Of a stretch of 64,000 nt of DNA, positions 1 to 17,999 are shown piece by piece. The stretch comes from Streptomyces albofaciens JCM 4342. Its GTDB lineage: Bacteria > Actinomycetota > Actinomycetes > Streptomycetales > Streptomycetaceae. Positions within the stretch are counted from its first letter, which is position 1. Every line of letters starts with the position of its first letter. The position numbers and the translations under genes were made by a program. The notes beneath the pieces were generated by a model that searched no databases, was not told where the DNA came from, and saw only the letters and a list, made by a program, of their open reading frames with translations. The stretch spans positions 620,001 to 684,000 of the forward strand of contig NZ_PDCM01000002.1 in assembly GCF_008634025.1 (NCBI RefSeq). The letters are read 5' to 3'.

Positions 1-10975
<10,975 letters not shown>

Positions 10976-11147
10976 GTTCGCCACGTTCAACCCAACCCAT
11001 CTCAAGACCGGCGGACAGCAGAGGATTTCGTTGTGGGCATCCGGCACTGGGGACGGCTGTTCCACAGCGACTGATGAGATATCTGCGTGCCCGGCACGAG
11101 GCAGCTCGACTTCCCGCACGCCACCTGGCCAGTCTCGACAAGGGCGG

Positions 11148-11163
11148 CCATGGAATTCCCTAG
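11148..11163. promoter_or_regulatory. PimM/NysRIV-type operator upstream of the PKS
   Basis: CCATGGAATTCCCTAG matches the PAS-LuxR operator consensus CTVGGGAWWTCCCBAG at 14 of 16 positions, with one perfect half. It lies about 170 bases upstream of the PKS start and beyond the terminator of the preceding regulator gene, where a PKS promoter is expected. The likely binder is the PAS-LuxR protein encoded just upstream. This is inference from the motif; no binding data. Confidence 0.6.
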
Positions 11164-11196
11164 AATCGTCCGGGACGCGGGCGCGGCCGCACGACG

Positions 11197-11238
11197 AGGC
11201 GCCGGGGTACCGCGATGCTCCGCGGTACCCCGGCGCCT
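11197..11238 (-). terminator. Strong hairpin terminator after the PAS-LuxR gene
   Basis: An 18-bp perfect inverted repeat (11197-11214 and 11221-11238, arm AGGCGCCGGGGTACCGCG) with a six-base loop. It stands about 110 bases downstream of the PAS-LuxR stop codon and separates that gene from the PKS promoter. It has no T-tract, as is common for Streptomyces terminators. Confidence 0.75.
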
Positions 11239-11345
11239 TGTGTCCCGTCGGCTCGCATTCGGACCATGGGCCGGGCACGGGGCGGGGACCGGCCCGTGAG
11301 TCCGCGCTCGGCGAGCTCCGGGATTACGGGTATGTTGCCGGTGCG

Positions 11346-12107
11346 TTACTTGATGAAGCCCTCCACGACACGGGGCGGCCAGGTTCCCACCGTCAGTACG
11401 CCCATCGCATACGCGCGGGACACCAGCGCCGCGCGGTTGGGCACCTTCAGTTTCCGCAGCAGTCCGGTCACGTGATACTCCACGCCCTGCCGGCTGAGAT
11501 ACAGCCGGGAGGCCAGTGGAATCGTGGACAGGCCCGCCGCTATTCCCTCCAGGATTCTCGCGTCGATCTCACTGAGTAATTTCTTGCGGGGCGCCACCAC
11601 CGCTTCGCCCTCCGCGCTCTGCCCCGGCCGCATCATCACGAGGACCGCTGCCGGGTCGGGGGCGTAGCCGCTCACCGCGGTGGCGGTGAGGCTGCCGGTG
11701 AACGCGTCGCCCTCCGACCGCAGCGCCACGACGTGCGCGGAGAACCGGTCGCAGCGGCCGCTCAGCAGCCGTTCGAACTGCCGCATGAGCGGCTGCCGCA
11801 CGCTGGGGTGCACCAGCTCGCGGAAGTCGCGGCCGCAGGCGTCGGGGGCCGTGGTGGTCGAGGAATCGGAGGGGGCGCCGGCCAGTACGTCGGCACCGGC
11901 CCCGTCGGGGGTCGCGAAGTTGCGGAAGAACTCCTGTGTTGCCTGACGGATCGTCAGCGTCGGGTCCAGTACGGCCATGCACACGCCCTGCCGGTCGGAC
12001 GGCGGCCGCGCCTCCCGCCGGACCGGGGCGACGGCCGTCGCGACCGCGCCGGCCGCACTCCGGCCTGTCGAAATCTGCGGGGAATCCACCAGAGCGGAAA
12101 ACTTCAA
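11346..12107 (-). CDS. nysRIV: PAS-LuxR transcriptional activator of the polyene cluster (PimM/NysRIV type)
   Basis: Small regulator of 253 aa from the TTG at 12107, which is preceded by GGAAAGG. An ATG at 11978 would give 210 aa, close to the size I recall for NysRIV, so the start is open. The N-terminal half carries a PAS-like region beginning GVCMAVLDPTLTIRQATQEF. The C-terminal LuxR helix-turn-helix includes EIDARILEGIAAGLS and SRQGVEYHVTGLLRKL. Members of this family activate polyene genes by binding CTVGGGAWWTCCCBAG; such sites occur upstream of the PKS and the dehydratase gene here. Leu177 (11577-11579) is a TTA codon, so translation should depend on the bldA tRNA. The symbol is given by homology to the nystatin cluster. 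Confidence 0.9.
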   Translation of the reverse strand: MKFSALVDSPQISTGRSAAGAVATAVAPVRREARPPSDRQGVCMAVLDPTLTIRQATQEFFRNFATPDGAGADVLAGAPSDSSTTTAPDACGRDFRELVHPSVRQPLMRQFERLLSGRCDRFSAHVVALRSEGDAFTGSLTATAVSGYAPDPAAVLVMMRPGQSAEGEAVVAPRKKLLSEIDARILEGIAAGLSTIPLASRLYLSRQGVEYHVTGLLRKLKVPNRAALVSRAYAMGVLTVGTWPPRVVEGFIK

Positions 12108-12417
12108 GGGACCGACATCCTTTCCAACCCCCGTCTGTAACCAGAAGTGCACGAGCAATCAAGCGAGGTGGGGAAATCATCCGGAGAATGAAACGCCCCG
12201 GGCCGACCGAAGGCCCGGTAGCCGCGGGAGGCAATTCCGACCTCTCCGACGCATTCGACACTAGGGAGAGGTCCAGACAAGCGTCAACGTCCACCCGGCC
12301 CGGTACGGCTAAACCTGTGGTCGCCCTCCGGAGGGGTACGGTCCCGCACCACTCTTTCGGTCCCCCCGAACACCCCGTACCGTTTACCGCCGGTAAGCCG
12401 TACGCGCCACGGCGGAC
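12108..12417 (-). promoter_or_regulatory. Intergenic promoter region of the PAS-LuxR gene
   Basis: 310 bases without a gene, between the third LAL regulator and the PAS-LuxR gene. CTAGGGAGAGGTCCAG at 12261-12276 matches the PimM-type consensus at 12 of 16 positions with both ends intact; it may be a weak autoregulatory site or chance. TTACC-GCC-GGTAA at 12384-12396, just past the LAL stop, is a perfect short palindrome of unknown role. The long leader suggests that this gene has its own promoter. Confidence 0.45.
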
Positions 12418-15174
12418 TCAGCCCGCGGCCAGCGCGGCGCTCGCACTTCGCCCTCCCGGCAACTCGCGTCGCCCCGCCACGCCCAACTTCCGGTAACACG
12501 AGGTCAGATGCTTCTCCACCGCCCGGGTACTCACACCGAGTTCATCGGCGATTTCCTGGTTGGTCAGTCCCTTGCCCACCAGGGAGACGACCTTGCGCTC
12601 GCTGTGGGTGAGTGACGCGTCCACGCTCGGGGAGGTGGTCCCCAGGGCCGCGTAGGCGCGTTCGGCCACCCAGGGGGCGCCGCAGGCGGTGGCGAGATCG
12701 GCGGCCTCGCGCAGGACGGCCTTCGACTCCTTGCCGCTCTCCAGCGCCCGGCCCAACTGGAGCAGTGTACGGGCCCGTTCGAGCGCGTTGGCCGACGCCC
12801 GCAACACGTCGGCGGACTCGCGCAGGGCGGCGACGCCCCCTCCCCCGGGCAGCAGGGCTCTCAGCCGCAGGGCGCGGCCGAGCGAGGCGGGGGCCGCCCA
12901 CTGCCGCGCCCAGGCCAGCTCCTCCTCCGCCAGTGCCAGGGCCGCACGGGGCTCGCCCAGTCGGTGGTGGAGGGCGATGGCGCGGGGCCGCCAGGGGTAG
13001 AGGGCGGAATTGCGCCAGCCGGCCGCTTCCAGCTGGCGCCCGCAGCCCAGCAGCGACTCCAGCGCGTGGACGCCCCTGCCGCGACGCGCGTCGAGCGAGG
13101 CTTTGAGGAGTTGCAGCATGGCCGTCAGCGCGAGGCCGCCGCTCCAGCGCTGTCCGGCGTCCCGGAGGAGGTGTTCGATCACCTGGACGTCGCCGGTCTC
13201 CATGGCCACCGCGGCCCGGACGGCGGTGGTGGACTCGCGCCAGTCCGCGTCCGCCAGCTCGGCCGCCAGGTCGGCTTGTTCGCGGGCCTGGGTCAGACGG
13301 CCGCAGGCGAGCTGGACCAGGGCGTTCTCGGCGTGCACGACCGCGTCCGGGCGGCCGGCGTGCTGCGCGCCGGACAGGCGGGTGTTCAGTCCCTCCACGG
13401 TGTCGGCGGCGTACAGGGCCACCGCGACCAGCGGCAGCGCGATGCAGGCGCGCGCGGCGGTCACCGGCTCGCGTTCCAGGATCTTCCCGGCCAGGGCGGC
13501 GACCTCCGGCGCGGGCAGGGCGCTGGAGAGGGTCGCCGCGTTGGTCAGCACGGCCGCCAGTTCGCGGTCGCCGCCGGTGTCCAAGGGGGGCGGGGTGCCC
13601 AGTGCGCGCAGGCGTTCCACCGCGCCGGTCAGTTCCGTCGGGTTCTCGTGCCCGGCGTGCCACAGCCGCGCTTCCAGCCGCAGGGCGATCTCACGGGCGG
13701 TGCCTCGGTGCGCGGCCGTGGGGTCGAGGTCCTCGGACGCGCGGCGCAGCAGGTCCACCGCTGAGGCGGGCGCCTCGCCCAGGAAGGTGGGCGGGATGAG
13801 CAGGGTGGCGGCGGCCCGGTCGGTGGCCGACGGCAGCAGGCGGACGGCCTGGCCGATGTGGCGTTCGCAGGCGGCGGGGTCGGTGCCGCGTTCGGCGCCG
13901 GCCAGCTCGATCAGCAGGCGCGCGCGCTCGAAGGAACCGGTGCTCCCCAGCAGGGCGCGCCGGAGATAGCGGGCGGCGGTGTCGGGTGCGCCGCGGCGCA
14001 GCGCGGCCTGCGCGGCTGCCCGCAGGACCGCCACGGCCCACGGGTGGCGGGTGGCGGTGACGGTCATCAGCAGGTCCGCGACGTGTTCGGCGGGCCGGCC
14101 CGCCTGGTGGAGGAGTTCGGCCGCGGCCTCCCGGGAGCGCTCGCGTTCGGCGACGGTGAGAGCGGAGTCGACGGCGTCGCGGACCACGGGGTGGATGAAG
14201 CGCGGGGCGCCGCGCGAGGCGAGCAGGCCGAGGTGGTGCAGGGTGCGCAGGGCCTGCTGGAAGCCGATGGTGTCCAGGCGCGCGTGGCGCCGGAAGAGGT
14301 CGGCGTCGCCGTGGTCGCCGAAGGCGGCGATGGCCGCGGCCAGGTCGCGTACGGGACCGGGCTGGGTGCACAGGCAGCCCGCCAGGCGGTCGCGGAACTG
14401 GGCGGGTCCCTGCACACGGACCTGCTCCGCGTGTGCGGCGGTGGGGCGGTGGCCGGTCGGGGCCAGCTCGCGCAGGACGGCTTCGAGGAAGAGAGGGTTG
14501 CCCTCGCAGGTCTCCTGACAGGCGTGGGCGTAGACGTCGTCGGCGGATTGGCCCAGGTGGTGCTGGATCATGGCCCGGGTGCCGTCGAGCGAGAGCGGGG
14601 CGGGGCGCAGGATCTCGGCGGCGTCCGCGAGGTCGCGGATGAGCGGGTGCTGGGCGCGGGGGTCGCCGTCGCGCAGGGTGCACACGAGGGCGACGCGCAG
14701 TCCGTACGGACGTCGGACCAGGTAGGCGAGCCAGCGCAGGGAGGGCACGTCGGCCCACTGGAGGTCGTCGACGAGGAGGAGTACGGGGGCGGTGGCGCAG
14801 GCTTCGTCCAGTACGGAGCGCAGGTCGTGCAGAACGGCTTCGGTGGCGGGCGTGTCCTGGTCGCCGGGGGCCGGGAGGCGGCCGGTGGGGCACGGCCGTG
14901 CGGCGCCGCCCGCGCCCTGGCCGGCGGGGTCGGCGCACAGGGTGGGCCCCAGGAGCTGGTGGACGATGCCGTAGGCGAAGTCCTGCTCCATGGGCGCGGC
15001 GTTGGCCCGCAGGACCCGTACGGTGTCGGGGGCCTGGGCGCCGGCCTCCTGGAGGAGCGTGGACCGGCCGATGCCCACGGGGCCGGTGAGCATCAGCGCG
15101 CACGAACGGCCCGCCTCCGCCCGGTGCACTGCGGTATTGATGCGGGCCAGTTCGGACTCCCGCTCATACAGCAT
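12418..15174 (-). CDS. nysRIII: LAL-family (LuxR, ATP-binding) regulator, NysRIII type
   Basis: 918-aa large ATP-binding LuxR regulator. An N-terminal AAA ATPase carries a P-loop-like GPVGIGRS (31-38), in which the usual lysine is arginine, and a Walker B APVLLLVDDLQWAD. A long TPR-like helical middle follows, then a C-terminal LuxR helix-turn-helix (LTHSERKVVSLVGKGLTNQE, then STRAVEKHLTSCYRKLG). ATG at 15174 has GAAAGGGA eight bases upstream and overlaps the end of the preceding regulator by 11 bases, so the two are translationally coupled. It is the third of three tandem LAL genes, in the order and approximate sizes known from nystatin-type clusters. I saw no TTA codon, unlike its two neighbours. 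Confidence 0.9.
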   Translation of the reverse strand: MLYERESELARINTAVHRAEAGRSCALMLTGPVGIGRSTLLQEAGAQAPDTVRVLRANAAPMEQDFAYGIVHQLLGPTLCADPAGQGAGGAARPCPTGRLPAPGDQDTPATEAVLHDLRSVLDEACATAPVLLLVDDLQWADVPSLRWLAYLVRRPYGLRVALVCTLRDGDPRAQHPLIRDLADAAEILRPAPLSLDGTRAMIQHHLGQSADDVYAHACQETCEGNPLFLEAVLRELAPTGHRPTAAHAEQVRVQGPAQFRDRLAGCLCTQPGPVRDLAAAIAAFGDHGDADLFRRHARLDTIGFQQALRTLHHLGLLASRGAPRFIHPVVRDAVDSALTVAERERSREAAAELLHQAGRPAEHVADLLMTVTATRHPWAVAVLRAAAQAALRRGAPDTAARYLRRALLGSTGSFERARLLIELAGAERGTDPAACERHIGQAVRLLPSATDRAAATLLIPPTFLGEAPASAVDLLRRASEDLDPTAAHRGTAREIALRLEARLWHAGHENPTELTGAVERLRALGTPPPLDTGGDRELAAVLTNAATLSSALPAPEVAALAGKILEREPVTAARACIALPLVAVALYAADTVEGLNTRLSGAQHAGRPDAVVHAENALVQLACGRLTQAREQADLAAELADADWRESTTAVRAAVAMETGDVQVIEHLLRDAGQRWSGGLALTAMLQLLKASLDARRGRGVHALESLLGCGRQLEAAGWRNSALYPWRPRAIALHHRLGEPRAALALAEEELAWARQWAAPASLGRALRLRALLPGGGGVAALRESADVLRASANALERARTLLQLGRALESGKESKAVLREAADLATACGAPWVAERAYAALGTTSPSVDASLTHSERKVVSLVGKGLTNQEIADELGVSTRAVEKHLTSCYRKLGVAGRRELPGGRSASAALAAG

Positions 15175-17986
15175 CCGTTACGTCCCTTTCCGTCGACCGG
15201 CTCCGCGCGCGGAGTTCCTTGCGTGAGGTGATACGCAATTTCTTGTAGGTACTGCTCAACCGGTGCTCGACGGTTCTCCGGCTCACCACGAGCTGCTCCG
15301 CTATCTCGCGGTTGCCCAGGCCGCGGCGGGCCAGTTCGGCGGTCTGCCGCTCGGCCGCCGACAGGGCGTCCCATCCCTCGGGAAGGGCGTCGTCGTCGGG
15401 GGCGGGGGGCTCGTCCAGCTGGGCGGTCAGCCACCGGACGCGTTCGGCCAGCCGGCTGGAGGTGCGGGTGACGGTGAGGCGGGACAGTTCGGACAGCAGG
15501 CGGGACGCGGTGGCACGCTGTCCCTTGGTGACCTCCTCGGTGACCAGGTCCGCCAGGACCCAGGCGTAGGCGAGCCGGGTGGGCACCTCGCCCAGGTCGC
15601 GGTAGGTGGTCCCGCGGACGCCGTCGGCCGGGTCCCGGTGATCGACGCTTTCGGCGCCCAGCTGGGCCAGGCCCAGTGCGCTGGGGGCGCCCCACTGGCG
15701 CGCGAGGGTGAGTTCCTCGCGGATCAGGCGCTGGGCCTGTTCCTGGTCGCCGAGGGTGAGGCAGGCCCGGGCGGCCATCGACCGCCAGGGCAGCACGATG
15801 GGATTGGCCCACCGCCGCCGCAGCAGCCAGCGGCCGGTCTCCTTGAACAGTTCGGCGCCCTCGGCCCAGTGCCCCTCCTCGATGGCCACGCGGGCGCGGG
15901 CGTACAGCAGGTAGGGCCAGTGGAGGCCGTGTTCGGCGCCGGGCGGCAGGGGGGTCCGGGCCAGGGCGCGGGCCTCGTCGCACCGGCGGTCCTCCTGGGC
16001 GATGGTGCTGCGTACGGCGATGAGGTGCGGGGCGGCCAGGGGGTGCCAGGAGGCGAGGGGCAGGGCCCGTTCGGCGGCGTCCGCGGCGCGGTCGGCGGCG
16101 TCCAGGCGGCCGCCGCGCAGATGCAGTTCGGCGGACAGGGCCAGGGCGCGGGCCAGCGTGGGGTGGCTGTGGCGGCGGCGCAGTTCCGTGATGATGGCGG
16201 CGAGCCGGTCCTCGGCCTCGTCGGCGGCGTCGGTGGACCACAGCGCCCAGACGGCGGCCAGGCGGGGCAGGGCGGGGGCGGCGTTGCCCGCGTCCAGGGC
16301 GCGGCGGGCCAGTTCCGCGGTCCGCCCGCGGTGCCGGCCGCGGGCGGCGAGCTGCCAGGCCCGGATGCCGGCCTGGGCGGGCGCCAGCGGATGTTCGGGC
16401 AGGGCGGGAAGGTCGGGCGCGGGCAGGTCGCGGAGTTCGGGAGCGCTCTCAGCCGCATGCCAGTACAGCGCGATCAGGTCGTCGCGCTCGCTGCCGTGTG
16501 CGGTGGCGAGGGCGTGGGCGGCGGCGCGGCGGCCCCAGGCGTCGTCGCCGCGGGCCAGGCCCGTGTCCAGGGCCCGTAAGCGCAGCTGGGCCCAGGGTTC
16601 GCCCTCGTGCGGAGCCTGGACGAGGGTGGTCAGCCTGCGGTCGCCGGCTTCGGGAGCGGCCACGGCTTCGGCGTCGGCCAGGTCGAGGCTGATGTGGGCG
16701 CGCTGCAAGGGGTCCTGGGGCTCGTCCAGGGCGCGGCGCAGGTAGGTGGCGGCGCTGGCGAAGTCGCCGCGGCGCAGCGCGGCGCCGGAGCCGCCGCGCA
16801 GGGTGTGCACCGCCCAGGGCTCGCCGATGGGCGGTGCTTCCAGGAGGAGGCGCGCGATGTCCTCGTCGTCGGCCACGATCTGGTACGCGAGGTGGGCGGC
16901 GCGGGCGTGCAGGGCCGCGCGTTCGGCGGCGGGCATGTCCTCCAGGATGCGGGCCCGCACGATGGGCATGCGGAGGCGTTCGTAGGTGCCCTCGGGAACG
17001 GTGAAACCGGCCATCTCCAGCGCCGCCCGCAGCCGCGACTCGCGTACGGTGCGCAGCCCGGCCAGGGAACAGATCAGGGGGAAGTCCAGCAGGTCGCCGC
17101 CGACGGCCAACGCGCGTAGCACGGCGGTGGCCTCGTCGGTCAGTCCGCGCAGGGCGCGGCCCGCGCGGTCGCCGACGATGCCGAGGATCAGGGTGTGCAG
17201 CTGCGGGACGCGGTCCTCGGTCGGGCGGTGCCCGGCGTCGGCGAAGCAGCGCAGGGCCGCCTGCAGAACGGCGGGGCTGCCGTGGGCCGCCTCGGTGGCC
17301 GCGACGGCGAACGCCTCGTCGCAGGGGGTGCCGCAGATCCTCTCGGTGAGGGCGGCGACCGCGCGGGGGCTCAGCGGGTGGACGGTGAGGCGGCGGGTCA
17401 GCCGCGCGGAGGGGGCGGCGTCGTCCAGCCAGTCGGGACCGCTGGGGTACAGGCCGGTGCGTGCGACGAGCAGGACCAGGGGGACGCCGTTGGACAGGCG
17501 GCGCACCAGGGCCTGCAGCCACTGCACGGAGGCCGGGTCCAGCCACTGCGCGTCCTCCACCGTCACCAGCGTGGGGGTGCGGCGGGCGGTGTGCAGGAGT
17601 TCGGGCAGGCCCGGCAGGCAGGCCGGTTCCTGGTGCCCGCGCAGGTCCCGCAGCGAACGTTCGGCCACCTCGCCCAGCAGGCCGAGCAGCTGGGTCACGG
17701 CTCCGTAGCGCAGATCTCGTTCGGCCAGGGAGCCGCTGACGCGCAGGACGCGCACCGAGCGCTCCTCCGCGAGGCGGCCGGCCCAGCGCAGCAGGGCGTT
17801 GTGGCCGAAACCGGGGTGGCCGGTCACGGAGACGACGGCGGGGCGGCCCTCGCCGAGCGCGGCCACCACCCGGCCCAGCTCGGCCTGTTCCTCCTCGCGT
17901 TCGAGCAGGGGCGGATCGGCGCGCCGCCGTCCCGCCCGTATGAACCCCGCGTATAGTTGCTCGTCCTTCAGCCCGGTCACCGCCAT
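15164..17986 (-). CDS. nysRII: LAL-family regulator, NysRII type
   Basis: 940-aa LAL-family protein. ATG at 17986 (MAVTGLKDEQ) lies 13 bases after the stop of the upstream regulator; the frame is open further upstream but overlaps that gene. The Walker A position reads GHPGFGHN (56-63): both the lysine and the following Ser/Thr are missing, so ATP binding may be lost. The Walker B-like strand is TPTLVTVEDAQWLD. The C-terminus has a LuxR helix-turn-helix (LSAAERQTAELARRGLGNRE; SRRTVEHRLSSTYKKL). Codon 470 (16577-16579) is TTA, giving bldA dependence. Known members of this family control PKS and post-PKS genes of polyene clusters, usually needing all partners. Confidence 0.9.
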   Translation of the reverse strand: MAVTGLKDEQLYAGFIRAGRRRADPPLLEREEEQAELGRVVAALGEGRPAVVSVTGHPGFGHNALLRWAGRLAEERSVRVLRVSGSLAERDLRYGAVTQLLGLLGEVAERSLRDLRGHQEPACLPGLPELLHTARRTPTLVTVEDAQWLDPASVQWLQALVRRLSNGVPLVLLVARTGLYPSGPDWLDDAAPSARLTRRLTVHPLSPRAVAALTERICGTPCDEAFAVAATEAAHGSPAVLQAALRCFADAGHRPTEDRVPQLHTLILGIVGDRAGRALRGLTDEATAVLRALAVGGDLLDFPLICSLAGLRTVRESRLRAALEMAGFTVPEGTYERLRMPIVRARILEDMPAAERAALHARAAHLAYQIVADDEDIARLLLEAPPIGEPWAVHTLRGGSGAALRRGDFASAATYLRRALDEPQDPLQRAHISLDLADAEAVAAPEAGDRRLTTLVQAPHEGEPWAQLRLRALDTGLARGDDAWGRRAAAHALATAHGSERDDLIALYWHAAESAPELRDLPAPDLPALPEHPLAPAQAGIRAWQLAARGRHRGRTAELARRALDAGNAAPALPRLAAVWALWSTDAADEAEDRLAAIITELRRRHSHPTLARALALSAELHLRGGRLDAADRAADAAERALPLASWHPLAAPHLIAVRSTIAQEDRRCDEARALARTPLPPGAEHGLHWPYLLYARARVAIEEGHWAEGAELFKETGRWLLRRRWANPIVLPWRSMAARACLTLGDQEQAQRLIREELTLARQWGAPSALGLAQLGAESVDHRDPADGVRGTTYRDLGEVPTRLAYAWVLADLVTEEVTKGQRATASRLLSELSRLTVTRTSSRLAERVRWLTAQLDEPPAPDDDALPEGWDALSAAERQTAELARRGLGNREIAEQLVVSRRTVEHRLSSTYKKLRITSRKELRARSRSTERDVTDAV

Positions 17987-17999
17987 CACCCCGGCCGTC

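Noticed and set aside
12172..12187. GTGGGGAAATCATCCG as another PimM site
   Set aside because: Only 11 of 16 positions match and one half is absent.
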